44,074 nucleotides of DNA, from positions 1 through 44,074 of IMG/VR virus record IMGVR_UViG_3300037063_000309; one strand, written 5' to 3'. Each line of letters begins with the position of its first letter. Positions within the stretch are counted from its first letter, which is position 1. The notes under the pieces were generated by a model. It saw only the letters and a program-made list of their open reading frames with translations. It was not told where the DNA came from and did no database searches. The stretch comes from a virus. This document shows, piece by piece, positions 25,435 to 34,140 of the stretch. Position numbers and translations under genes: made by a program.

Positions 25435-27475
25435 ACTCCCTCCTCACGCCGTACTTTCGGAACAGATGGAAGACAGGTTACGAGGACGTCGCCTGGTCGC
25501 GGCAGTGTTCCTTACATTCCGATTCGACCCCGAGTTTTTCGAACAGGAGATTCTGCCCGTTTTTCTCGACGTGCCCCTGAGCCACGCATCCGCAATCAAA
25601 CTAGTACAACTCGAAGATGCGATGCGCTCTGTTCCGGTTGGCGTGGCCGTGTACTTCGACCAGAATGGTCTCGTGCCTGAAGCCGGCCCCTCCAAGCTTG
25701 ATGTGAAGCGCATCGCGGTTCGCCACCGAACCGGCATTTTTCACCCCAAGAACGTGTTTGCGCTCGTCGAAGACAATGATCCCGACGATGAGGGTCACAG
25801 GGCCAGGACGCTGATCGTATCTTGCCTGTCAGCTAATCTCACGCGCGCTGGTTGGTGGGAGAACGTTGAGGTGTGCCACACCGAGGAAATCATCGAAGGT
25901 GACTTCACGCGGTTGGGCGACGATTTGGTTAGGTTCCTTGAAGGACTGGAACGCCGCGTCGGAGAAAAGGATTCGGACGGCCACGAACCGCTCCGGGCGA
26001 TCCGGGATTTCGTTCGGAACACCTACCAGCGCGAGCGGCGTTCGGGGAACGGCATTCTTTACCCACATTTCTTCGAAGGGCGCACGTCTGTAACGGAATT
26101 TCTTCGTTCGGTTGCCGACCGTTCGCTCGATGGCATGAACTTGGAGATTATCTCGCCATACTTCGATGGCGGGCCCACGTCTGTACCACTTAATGACCTA
26201 ATCAACGAGTTCAGGCCGCGAGAAGTGCGGGTCTTCCTGCCGAGGGCCCACACCGGCGAGGCACTTTGTTCGCCCGAGATCTACGAGTCGGTCCGAGGCC
26301 TGCCGAATGTCAGCTGGGGCCGCATGCCTCAGGAACTGTTGCGCAGTGGAAGTGGTGAGAGCGCACGCCAGCGGATGGTTCATGCTAAGGTCTATCGATT
26401 CTTTACACCGCAACCCAAGTCCGAAGTGCTGTTCATCGGCTCGGTCAATCTCACGGCCCCGGCTCATCGGCCTGGTGGCAATCTTGAAACAGGCTTTCTC
26501 GTGGAACTGTCTCCAGCTCGACGACCCGACTGGTGGTTGATTGCTGATGCCTCGCGTCCACGGGAGTACAAACCGAGTCTCGAAGACGAAGGCAATGCCA
26601 CTGCCGGTGGCTCCAAGCTGTCGGTGAGGTTTTGGTGGAACAAGACGACGGCTGAAACGTACTGGGATGACTCGTCGGCGTCGCCGAAGCTTAACATCAC
26701 CTCGCAGGGCATCGAGATATTCTCGGTGGATGGCCTGCCACCGAAAGCATGGTGCCCCCTCCCCGCTGAGGCATACACAGAGTTGCAGCGAGTTCTTCGC
26801 TCGACATCCATCCTTACGGTTGTCGGTGATGGGAAGGAGCCTGGCTTGATTCTAGTGCAAGAGGAGGGCATGTCTCACCGTCCTTCACTTATGTTTGATC
26901 TGTCCCCAGCGGAGATTCTCCGCTATTGGTCACTACTCACAACGGCTCAGCGAGCCGCGTTCCTCGAGGCTCGGGCACCGGAGTTCGCATTGATGGGTGA
27001 AGGAGCCGCTTTGGTGTCGCGGTATGCGCCTCTCGCACAGACGCAGACGTTCTTCGAACGATTTGCGGGCATCTTTCTGGCATTCGGAAATGTTGAACGA
27101 AGCGTCCGTTCCGCCCTCCGCGAGGGCCGTGGGCGTGAGGCCACGTATCGACTGTTCGGGCAGAAGTACGATTCGCTCGGCAGCCTCCTGAAGAGAGTCC
27201 TCAAAGACAGCACGGCCGGGGAGGGCGACCTCGTCGATCACTACGTGATCGTTATGTGCGCTCAGCAACTTGTACAGGAGCTCCGCCGGGAGCAGTGTGA
27301 GTTTTGGCGGGAGCATGCATCGGACGGGAAGTGCTTGCAGGAGCAACTCGGCGTCGCTGCATCCTTGCGTGAACGCCTAATTGCCAGTGATCGTGCTGAG
27401 ATGCCGGCTTTTCTAGATTGGTTCGACCGATGGTTCTTGCAGCGGGCAACGCCCGTCGTGACGGAGGCCCGTTGA
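25427..27475 (+). CDS. Phospholipase-D-superfamily protein, putative nuclease of the defence-like operon
   Basis: This ORF encodes 682 aa from GTG 25427, preceded by AGGAG nine bases upstream; a longer frame from 25262 overlaps gene 2 too deeply. Two PLD half-sites are visible: FHPK (His106) followed by SANLT (~135-139), and MVHAKVY (His319) followed by GSVNLT (338-343). The downstream Asp of the classic HKD motif is not evident, and the layout with Asn instead recalls the HKN motif of Tdp1. This fits a single-chain enzyme with both active-site halves. PLD nucleases pair with helicases in DISARM (DrmC) and other defence systems. The C-terminal ~330 residues match nothing I know and may contact the helicase. 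The gene ends in a TTGA overlap with the helicase gene. Confidence 0.85.
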   Translation: MPELPPHAVLSEQMEDRLRGRRLVAAVFLTFRFDPEFFEQEILPVFLDVPLSHASAIKLVQLEDAMRSVPVGVAVYFDQNGLVPEAGPSKLDVKRIAVRHRTGIFHPKNVFALVEDNDPDDEGHRARTLIVSCLSANLTRAGWWENVEVCHTEEIIEGDFTRLGDDLVRFLEGLERRVGEKDSDGHEPLRAIRDFVRNTYQRERRSGNGILYPHFFEGRTSVTEFLRSVADRSLDGMNLEIISPYFDGGPTSVPLNDLINEFRPREVRVFLPRAHTGEALCSPEIYESVRGLPNVSWGRMPQELLRSGSGESARQRMVHAKVYRFFTPQPKSEVLFIGSVNLTAPAHRPGGNLETGFLVELSPARRPDWWLIADASRPREYKPSLEDEGNATAGGSKLSVRFWWNKTTAETYWDDSSASPKLNITSQGIEIFSVDGLPPKAWCPLPAEAYTELQRVLRSTSILTVVGDGKEPGLILVQEEGMSHRPSLMFDLSPAEILRYWSLLTTAQRAAFLEARAPEFALMGEGAALVSRYAPLAQTQTFFERFAGIFLAFGNVERSVRSALREGRGREATYRLFGQKYDSLGSLLKRVLKDSTAGEGDLVDHYVIVMCAQQLVQELRREQCEFWREHASDGKCLQEQLGVAASLRERLIASDRAEMPAFLDWFDRWFLQRATPVVTEAR

Positions 27476-30366
27476 TCGACTTGACCGCTGCTCGCCAGTT
27501 GCTCGACTTTGGCGCCCGCATTGGGCAAGGTCCTCGCGCGGAGGAACAGCTCGAGGGAGCCGTGGCAATCCATAACATTTTGGAGAAACAAAGAGTTGCG
27601 TACCTCGCCGACGAGGTTGGCATGGGCAAGACCTACGTGGCACTTGGTGCCCTGGCACTGTTTCGCCACTTTCAACCCAACTTTCGGGCGCTTGTAATTG
27701 CCCCAAAGGAGAATATCCAGCGCAAATGGATGAAGGAGTTCCGAAACTTCGTCGCATACAATATCAAGTTTCCCGATCTCCGGGTGGCCACAATCGATCG
27801 GCAGCCCGCGCGGCCGCTCGTAGCCTGCGACAACTTGATGGCGTTCGTCCGTGAGGTGGTGGTTGATCCAAAACGCGATTTTTTTCTACGGCTGAGTTCG
27901 TTCAGCTTGGCTCTTGGAGACGACGCGGAGCGACGAGGTTGGAAACGGGTTCGCGACGAGCTGCGACAGGAAGTGCCATGGCTAGCCGATGCAACGCTCG
28001 ATCTTCGGAGCAATAAGGATCTTTTCAAGGATAATTTCGCGAGGGCCGTCTGTTGTGCGCTACCGGTATTCGACCTGGTTATCGTGGATGAAGGGCACAA
28101 CCTCAAACACGGTTTCAAGGTCGGTGTCGCGGCCAGGAACCGGGTTCTAGCCTTAGCGTTCGGCCATCCCTCCGAGCACGAGGCCAAACGCGAGCTTCCT
28201 GGATACGGACCACGTGCCAACCGTGTGCTGTTTTTGTCGGCGACACCGCTCGAGGAGACCTACACGCACGTCTGGAACCAGCTAGATGTTTTTGGATTAG
28301 GCGGGAATTTTGACGGGTTGCGGGACGAGAAGTTAAGCGAGGATCAGAGGAAGCAGGCTGCAGCAAAGTTCATTGTTCGTCGTGTGACCACGATGCGTGT
28401 CGGCGGCGAGGACCTGACGAAGAATCAGTACCGCCGCGAGTGGCGGCATGGAGGCGTTCACAAATACGACGAGCCTATCGGCAGGGGCGATGATCGTCAG
28501 CGCCTGGTCGTGGCGCTTGTTCAGAAGAAAGTGGCCGAACTCCTCGGATCAGAGAAGTTCGGTATGTCGTTCCAGATCGGAATGCTCGCCTCGTTCGAAA
28601 GTTTCTTGGAGACGACTCGCCTGAAGCGAGCCGTCGACGATGGTGCTAACTTCGATGACGCGGACCAGACGGCTGACGTGAAGGACGAAACTCTCCGGAT
28701 GGCCGCGCGGGAGGGCATTGATGTGCGTGACGTCAATCGCTTGGCCCGAAACTACAGAGACATTTTCGGAAAAGAAATGCCGCACCCGAAGATGGATGCC
28801 CTTGTTGAGTCCCTCAAGAACGCCTGGACGACTGGGAAGAAGGCCCTCATCTTCGTTCGGCGTGTTAAGTCTGTTGAGGAGCTAAAACGCAAGCTCGATG
28901 GTGAGTACAACTCCTGGCTGATTGGAACTCTGCGAGAACGGCTCCCGCAAAGCGCCAATGCGCGTTTCGATGAAGTTGTAAAGACGTACCAGGAGGAAAA
29001 GAGAGAGGCTGAGGCAGCACGACGGGTGCGCTCGACAGCCGCCCAGACGGCGGGCACTTCGGAAGGTGATCTGGACATTGATGATCGCGGTGGCACCGAT
29101 ACCTTCTTCGCTTGGTTTTTCCGCGGTGAAGGTCCAAAGGGCGTAGTCAGCGGTGCAAACGTTCAACGGCGCTTTATCCAAAAAGGGACTGTGTACTCGA
29201 CCTTTTTTGAAGACAACTACGTCATGGATCTCCTGGGTGCCAGACCAGGTGGCGTGACGGACGCCTTGGGCAAGACGCTTCGGTTGGAGTCTCACCAGTT
29301 GCGGAACGAGCTTAGCCGGCGTGCTGCGAAGTACATAGGTCGCGCGAAACGGCTTCAGCGAGCAGATCGTATGGAGGCTGCTCAAGCGGCTGCTCTCGAG
29401 CTGCTGAGAGAGCGGCAAGACGTCTTGGGAGAGAGAGCGCGAATTATCTGGCACGAGCGGTTCGAGAACTCGATTCGAAGGGGCTCTGTGAGCGAAGCCC
29501 CGGACGTTTCTGAAGGGCTCGAACATGCGACGTTCTTTACGGAGTTGAGGAGGGCAGATCGTTCAGAGCTGCGGAACGCACTTTGGCCAGCCCCTCGTCC
29601 CGGGTCCGTGCGTGAGCAATTTCGCGAGCAACAGCAGCGAGCTCAGATGCTGGAAACGGCGGCGCGCCTTGGACACTCGCTCATTGATCTCTACATCCTG
29701 ACGATCCACCGGATCGGAAGCCTCGAGCAGCGAACCCTCGAAGTCGAGAGCGGTGAAGAGAGTGCTGTCCTGGAACGCCGCCGCATTGACGAATATCTCG
29801 ACGTCCTGGAGAAACAGCGCGCTACACCTCTTGGCGACCGAAGCTGGGCGGCCTTCGACGAACTCGAACAGATAGCTGCGAACTTCGATTTGATCCTCGA
29901 TGTGAATGCCCCAGATGTTCGGACTCAGAAACTCGCGGAGAGCAGGCGCGACCTTGGATCGATTCTCGGCGAACAGCAGCCGGTGGGTGGGATGTCCGGC
30001 CAGGTGAACCGAAGACTAGTCCAACAGTTCCGTATGCCAGGCTATCCGTTCGTTCTGGTCACGACAGATCTTTTGCAGGAAGGAGAGGATCTGCATACGT
30101 TTTGCTCTGCCGTACACCATTACGGCATCGCCTGGACGCCGTCGTCCATGGAGCAGCGTATAGGACGAATCGACCGTGTGCGTTCACTGTCAGACAGGCG
30201 TTTGTCCGGCACGGAAGCTATTCGAGATGGTGCAGATCTTCTCCAGGTTTACTACCCATATCTCGATGACACTGTGGAGGTCCTTCAGGTACAGCTCGCT
30301 CTCGAACGGATGAACACGTTCCCACGAGGGTCTGTCCGTTCCGAAGGGCGATCATCGCCGAGTTGA
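27472..30366 (+). CDS. SNF2-family helicase/ATPase of the defence-like operon
   Basis: This ORF encodes 964 aa from TTG 27472. This start overlaps the PLD stop (TTGA) and has GGAGG just upstream; ATG 27430 is the alternative. Motifs are clear: Walker A GMGKT (about residues 50-54), DEGH (206-209), LSATP (255-259), and the late-lobe set LLQEGEDLH then QRIGRIDR (895-902). The lobes are separated by a long helical insertion (~480-800) and a large spacer after motif III, as in SNF2/RapA-type translocases. It probably moves along DNA and feeds or positions the nucleases of the operon. DrmD of DISARM is also a SNF2-like enzyme with similar motif spacing, but its partners differ. The reading frame of the next gene overlaps the end. 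Confidence 0.88.
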   Translation: MIDLTAARQLLDFGARIGQGPRAEEQLEGAVAIHNILEKQRVAYLADEVGMGKTYVALGALALFRHFQPNFRALVIAPKENIQRKWMKEFRNFVAYNIKFPDLRVATIDRQPARPLVACDNLMAFVREVVVDPKRDFFLRLSSFSLALGDDAERRGWKRVRDELRQEVPWLADATLDLRSNKDLFKDNFARAVCCALPVFDLVIVDEGHNLKHGFKVGVAARNRVLALAFGHPSEHEAKRELPGYGPRANRVLFLSATPLEETYTHVWNQLDVFGLGGNFDGLRDEKLSEDQRKQAAAKFIVRRVTTMRVGGEDLTKNQYRREWRHGGVHKYDEPIGRGDDRQRLVVALVQKKVAELLGSEKFGMSFQIGMLASFESFLETTRLKRAVDDGANFDDADQTADVKDETLRMAAREGIDVRDVNRLARNYRDIFGKEMPHPKMDALVESLKNAWTTGKKALIFVRRVKSVEELKRKLDGEYNSWLIGTLRERLPQSANARFDEVVKTYQEEKREAEAARRVRSTAAQTAGTSEGDLDIDDRGGTDTFFAWFFRGEGPKGVVSGANVQRRFIQKGTVYSTFFEDNYVMDLLGARPGGVTDALGKTLRLESHQLRNELSRRAAKYIGRAKRLQRADRMEAAQAAALELLRERQDVLGERARIIWHERFENSIRRGSVSEAPDVSEGLEHATFFTELRRADRSELRNALWPAPRPGSVREQFREQQQRAQMLETAARLGHSLIDLYILTIHRIGSLEQRTLEVESGEESAVLERRRIDEYLDVLEKQRATPLGDRSWAAFDELEQIAANFDLILDVNAPDVRTQKLAESRRDLGSILGEQQPVGGMSGQVNRRLVQQFRMPGYPFVLVTTDLLQEGEDLHTFCSAVHHYGIAWTPSSMEQRIGRIDRVRSLSDRRLSGTEAIRDGADLLQVYYPYLDDTVEVLQVQLALERMNTFPRGSVRSEGRSSPS

Positions 30367-30493
30367 CGTCAGTCGCGAACTGGTCGATGGCCGTCGAACG
30401 GTCGAAGCAATTCGCGGGCGGCTCCAAAGTGCGTTTCCGATACCCGGTTGGGCGCTTCACGGAGAACGGCAGTCGCTGGCGACTGACGCCGAC

Positions 30494-30982
30494 ATGGTGG
30501 CAGCCGTGCTCGATCGGTTCGAAAGGCTGTCAGTGTCTGAATACTCTGGGCTGCCAATTGAATGGGAGCCATACTCGCGGAACGGCACCTTGCTGGGCAC
30601 AGTGACGCTTGCAACCGGCCGCATCCAACCTTTTGCCCTCCTGCTAAAATCCGATGGCGAACGCCTGGTTGTCAGGTGTGTGAGCCCCATCGGGCGTGTG
30701 GAACCCGAATCGACGATGGCGGCCGTTGAGGAAAGCGCAAGGATGCGCCGGGTGAGACTCGGAGCAATTCTCGGGCGAGACGAGGCCCTTTACGATCTCA
30801 CCGTCGAGGATGACGTATTGCTGACGGACCCGTCTCAAGACATCGCACGAATAACGGTCCTCTTGAACCGTGTCGTTGAGCAATCCGACATGCTTGAGCA
30901 AATTCATCTTCCGATGCTAGACCAGCCGATGGCTACTTTCGAATCGGATCTCGAGCGGGAAGGAGACGCCGACCGTGGCTGA
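30494..30982 (+). CDS. Small YbjN-like protein; real start uncertain
   Basis: The coding frame is open from 30314, but its first ATG is 30494, 127 bases after the helicase stop. The 60 codons before contain no ATG, GTG or TTG, yet read like protein (RELVDGRRTVEAIRGRLQ, then FPIPGWALHGERQ). I annotate the minimal 162-aa form. TTG 30363, overlapping the helicase TGA, is in another frame, so one lost or added base early in the gene would explain the picture. The part from ~30590 on, 'IQPFALLLKSDGERLVVRCVSPIGRVEP', and the helix 'ARITVLLNRVVEQSDMLEQIH' resemble the YbjN/type III secretion chaperone-like fold, which often acts as an adaptor. It overlaps the next gene by eight bases. Confidence 0.6.
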   Translation: MVAAVLDRFERLSVSEYSGLPIEWEPYSRNGTLLGTVTLATGRIQPFALLLKSDGERLVVRCVSPIGRVEPESTMAAVEESARMRRVRLGAILGRDEALYDLTVEDDVLLTDPSQDIARITVLLNRVVEQSDMLEQIHLPMLDQPMATFESDLEREGDADRG

Positions 30983-31349
30983 TTGGAGGCAATTCTGCCG
31001 TGGCGAGGAAGGAATATCCATCGATGGGGACGCAGTCGAAGTTGTTACGACCGCAGAACGGCATCAACGCATCGCAGTTCGTGAGTCCACCGAAACGTTT
31101 GAACTAACCGGCATCGTTGCCCGTCCATCTGCGATCGACGGTATTACAAACGTTGCGCTCCGAGTCTGGCGTCGCAACCGGGCGATGCAACTAGTGGGGT
31201 TTAGGCTCGACCAGAAAGGTCGGCTTGTCGGCGAAGCATGGGTACCAAAGGCGGGCCTGACCCGGGACGAGTTCCTGCTCTATGTCAAGCGCGTCGCAGA
31301 CGAGTGCGACCTCTTCGAGTATCATTTGACGGGTAAAGACCGAGAGTAG
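30975..31349 (+). CDS. Small YbjN-like protein, last gene of defence-like operon
   Basis: This ORF encodes 124 aa from GTG 30975, inside the end of the previous gene, with GGGAAGGAGA nearby. The second half, LVGFRLDQKGRLVGEAWVP and then LLYVKRVADECDLFEYHLTG, has the beta-hairpin plus long-helix pattern of YbjN-like/type III chaperone-like proteins, as in the preceding ORF. Residues 1-40 are an acidic lead-in. The two neighbours probably form a dimer or pair that binds a partner in the operon. No enzymatic motif is present. A 540-base stretch without a convincing gene follows. Confidence 0.65.
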   Translation: MADWRQFCRGEEGISIDGDAVEVVTTAERHQRIAVRESTETFELTGIVARPSAIDGITNVALRVWRRNRAMQLVGFRLDQKGRLVGEAWVPKAGLTRDEFLLYVKRVADECDLFEYHLTGKDRE

Positions 31350-31888
31350 GCTGCAGCCGAGACTCTCAGCCCGCGTCGATGTACTGACATTGTATTGTCC
31401 ATGCTGGGGCAAACCACCAATTTGAGTAGCCCATTTAGAATCAATGTTTTTGCCAGTGTCTCTCGACCGTCAAATACCCTTTGTTTCACTTGGGGAGCCA
31501 ATTCTTCCCACCCCGGAATTCAAGTCCCCTGTTGTTAACAGCATCGCCGTTCCTACGCCCGCCACTCGGCGTCGCGTTTTCCTCAACATAGCCATGGGTT
31601 TGCGGTGAATGCCGCCTCTCTGCGGCAGGCCTCGGAGATTCTCCGTTTGCGCCCCGGTGAGTCCACGGGCGCGAGTTTCCTGCCGACCTCTCCTCTTCTC
31701 CGCAGGGTGCCCCGCCTTATTTAACAGCCCGGTTCGTCTCGACCGACGTGGGTGTGTACAACTTTCGGAATTCTTGCGTATGTTTACAGCGGGAGAAGCG
31801 CACGCTGATCCCATATCCCACCGGACAGCGGAACGACCGCCAGGCGGACAACGCTGTGGGTGCCAAATCCACAGCGAGGTGATCCGTC
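31350..31888. other. Non-coding spacer before the recombinase module
   Basis: No convincing gene is seen here. ORFs on both strands (31609-31986 plus, 31470-32003 minus) have arginine/proline-rich translations, no ribosome-binding site, and overlap each other. The stretch has two short hairpins: TGCCGC-CTCTCT-GCGGCA at 31610-31627 and CGGAG-ATT-CTCCG at 31633-31645. The second is followed by TTTG and might weakly terminate the upstream operon. A promoter for the recombinase module likely lies before 31870, but none is clear. Confidence 0.5.
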
Positions 31889-32077
31889 TTGGCTGTTCCG
31901 AGCGAAGAACTGCAATCCATCGCCAGCATCCTGGCCGCCGGCTACCTGCGATACCGCCGCAGAATCCGGCGCGAAGAACCACTTGATAACCCGGCCACTT
32001 CAAGCCCTCATGGACACGAGGTTAACGGTCCAGAGAAAGGAGAAGGCCTTGGAGACCACGGTCCGAAAAGAGATTGA
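31889..32077 (+). CDS. Small protein leading the recombinase module
   Basis: This ORF encodes 62 aa from TTG 31889, supported by GAGGTGAT five bases upstream, the best ribosome-binding site in this stretch. It starts MAVPSEELQSIASILAAGYLRYRRRI and ends hydrophilic (SSPHGHEVNGPEKG). Such short ORFs with an 'AGYLR' helix occur before DUF2924 genes in Acidobacteriota as far as I recall. This is a weak recollection. The end overlaps the DUF2924 start by 29 bases, suggesting coupling. Confidence 0.6.
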   Translation: MAVPSEELQSIASILAAGYLRYRRRIRREEPLDNPATSSPHGHEVNGPEKGEGLGDHGPKRD

Positions 32078-32567
32078 AGCATTGCGCCACATGACGTTGG
32101 GCCAACTGAAAGAGAAGTACGCCGAGGCGTTCGGCGAGGAGACGCGCTCCCACCACAAGCACTTCCTGTTCCGCCGCGTTGCCTGGAGGATTCAGGCGCT
32201 GGCAGAGGGCGGTCTGTCGGAACGGGCGCGCCGCCGCGCCCTGGAGATCGCCAACGACGCCGACCTGCGCGTCCGTGCGCCGAAAACGACGTTCCAGCAA
32301 GACTTCAGCCTGTCGTCCGCCAGCGCAGTGAAGGGGCGCGTGACCGCCGAAGCTGATCCGCGATTGCCCGCGACCGGCGGTACTGTTGAACGCCGCTACA
32401 AGGGCCGGGACATCGTCGTGAACGTCCGGGATGAGGGCTTCGAGTACGACGGGAAGCTCTACAAATCGTTGAGCGCGATTGCCCTCGAGGTGACCGGCAC
32501 CAAGTGGAATGGCTTCCTCTTCTTCGGGTGCGCGGCGGACAACGGGGGAACGAATGAAGAACGGTAG
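32049..32567 (+). CDS. DUF2924 protein
   Basis: This ORF encodes 172 aa from TTG 32049, preceded by AAAGGAG at six bases. ATG 32010 is an alternative but lacks a site. It contains 'MTLGQLKEKYAEAFGEETRSHHKHFLFRRVAWRIQALAEGG' in pieces, the mark of DUF2924 (N-terminal ~90 residues), and then a basic, less conserved half ending in 'GTKWNGFLFFG'. The latter 'G.......G......S.LA..VTGT.WNGF.FFG' piece is a typical DNA-related RAMA-like tail, with 'YDGKLYKSLSAIALEVTG'. DUF2924 genes are regularly found directly before large serine recombinases. The stop overlaps the recombinase start by 14 bases. The likely job is a DNA-binding partner of the recombinase. Confidence 0.88.
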   Translation: METTVRKEIEALRHMTLGQLKEKYAEAFGEETRSHHKHFLFRRVAWRIQALAEGGLSERARRRALEIANDADLRVRAPKTTFQQDFSLSSASAVKGRVTAEADPRLPATGGTVERRYKGRDIVVNVRDEGFEYDGKLYKSLSAIALEVTGTKWNGFLFFGCAADNGGTNEER

Positions 32568-34140
32568 CGGCAGGCGCGCGCCGGCGGCCGCGCCGGAACC
32601 TGCGTCGGACAAGGTGATCCGGTGCGCGATCTACACGCGGAAGTCCACAGAGGAAGGCCTCCAGCAGGACTTCAGCTCATTGGACGCGCAGCGGGAGGCC
32701 GGCGAGGCCTTCATCGCGAGCCAGCGGAATGAGGGATGGCAGTTGGTGCCGGAGCGGTTCGACGATGGCGGCTTCACCGGCGGCAATATGGACCGACCAG
32801 CCCTAAAGCGCCTTCTCGCAGCCATTGAGGCTGGTCGCGTGAACTGCGTGGTCGTCTACAAGGTGGACCGGCTGAGCCGATCCCTGATGGACTTCGCCCG
32901 GATGATGGAGTTGTTCGACCGCTGCGGTGCCAGCTTCGTCTCGGTCACGCAGCAGTTCAACACGATCAACTCCCTGGGCCGGTTGACGCTCAACATCCTG
33001 CTTTCATTCGCTCAGTTCGAACGGGAACTGATCTCGAAGCGGACCCGCGACAAGATGTGTGCCGCGCGCAGGAAGGGCAAGTGGATCGGCGGGCACCCGG
33101 TGCTCGGCTACGACATCGACACCAAGGCGCGCCGCCTCGTCGTGAATCCGGATGAAGCGCACCAGGTGCGGACCATCTTCGATCAATACCTCGAACTTGG
33201 TGCCATGTTGCCTGTCCTGCAGGACTTGGACGGGCGCGGCTGGCAAACGAAACGGTGGACAACCGAGGCTGGCCAGACACGGGGTGGTAAGGCCTTCACC
33301 AAGAGTCTGCTGTACGGGGTCCTCACGAACGCCATCTACACCGGCCAGGTGAATCACAAAGGCACTCTCTTTCCCGGCGAGCACGAGGCGATCATCGAAC
33401 GCGCCACATGGGAACGGGCTCAGGACATGCTCGACAGCAACGGCCGCACGAACGGTGGCGGTGCCAAAAACAAGTACGGCGCTCTCCTGCGCGGACTGCT
33501 TTTCTGCGTGCCATGCGGCACCGCGATGGTGCACACCTACTCGGTCAGAGGTTCCAAGCGTTACCGTTACTACGTCTGTTACAACGCCCAGCAACGCGGT
33601 TGGAAAAACTGCAAGACGAAATCCGTGTCCGCCCAGGCCGTCGAGAACGTGGTGCTGGCCGCCATCCGGGGGCTTGGCTCTGAACAGCTGTGGGCGGCGG
33701 AAGTGGTGCGCCAGGCGCGTGAGCACCTGGCGCACCGTCGGGAGGAGCACGGTAGGGACGTCGCCGTCGCCGAGGCCGCGCTCCGACGTCTGAACGCCGA
33801 GGTCACGGCGCTTGCCGGCGACGCCGTGATCAGTTCCACCGCACGCGTGGACCGGTTGTTGGATCTGCAGGGACAGATTCAGGCTGCCGAGCACCGACTG
33901 GCCGATCTCATCACAGAAGGGCGGGAACTCGAGGCCGACCAGTTCGACGATGCCGACGCCGTGCGTGCGCTCGCGGAATTTGACCCGGTGTGGGCGTCAC
34001 TGACCACGCGCGAGCAGATCCGGCTGGTCCAGTTGCTGGTCGCCAAGGTTGGCCTTGACGGCCGCACCGGCAAGGTGACGGTGGACTTCCGCTCAGCAGG
34101 GATCAGGGACCTGTGCAACGGGGCAACACCGAAAGCCTGA
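32554..34140 (+). CDS. Large serine recombinase (integrase-type)
   Basis: This ORF encodes 528 aa from ATG 32554; an in-frame upstream extension to 32509 lies in DUF2924. The N-terminal resolvase domain has YTRKSTEEG with Ser31 as nucleophile and the 'VVYKVDRLSRSL' and 'QFERELISKRTRDKM' parts. The 'Recombinase' domain follows (~210-290: 'AIYTGQVNHKG'), then a zinc ribbon (LLFCVPCG then YYVCYN..QRGWKNC) and a coiled coil (~400-460) with an 'AVRALAEFDPVWASLTTREQIRLV' ending. It is a member of the enzymes that insert or excise phages and islands. It could have integrated this prophage or be part of the DUF2924-type module. The next gene overlaps by one base. Confidence 0.93.
   Translation: MKNGSGRRAPAAAPEPASDKVIRCAIYTRKSTEEGLQQDFSSLDAQREAGEAFIASQRNEGWQLVPERFDDGGFTGGNMDRPALKRLLAAIEAGRVNCVVVYKVDRLSRSLMDFARMMELFDRCGASFVSVTQQFNTINSLGRLTLNILLSFAQFERELISKRTRDKMCAARRKGKWIGGHPVLGYDIDTKARRLVVNPDEAHQVRTIFDQYLELGAMLPVLQDLDGRGWQTKRWTTEAGQTRGGKAFTKSLLYGVLTNAIYTGQVNHKGTLFPGEHEAIIERATWERAQDMLDSNGRTNGGGAKNKYGALLRGLLFCVPCGTAMVHTYSVRGSKRYRYYVCYNAQQRGWKNCKTKSVSAQAVENVVLAAIRGLGSEQLWAAEVVRQAREHLAHRREEHGRDVAVAEAALRRLNAEVTALAGDAVISSTARVDRLLDLQGQIQAAEHRLADLITEGRELEADQFDDADAVRALAEFDPVWASLTTREQIRLVQLLVAKVGLDGRTGKVTVDFRSAGIRDLCNGATPKA

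Noticed and set aside
22598-31349. Assignment of the operon to DISARM
   Set aside because: It shares a PLD protein and SNF2 motor, but no DrmA, DrmB or methylase gene is in the operon.
31470-32003. 177-aa minus-strand ORF and 125-aa plus-strand ORF in the spacer before the recombinase
   Set aside because: The translations are low-complexity and basic, lack ribosome-binding sites and overlap each other.
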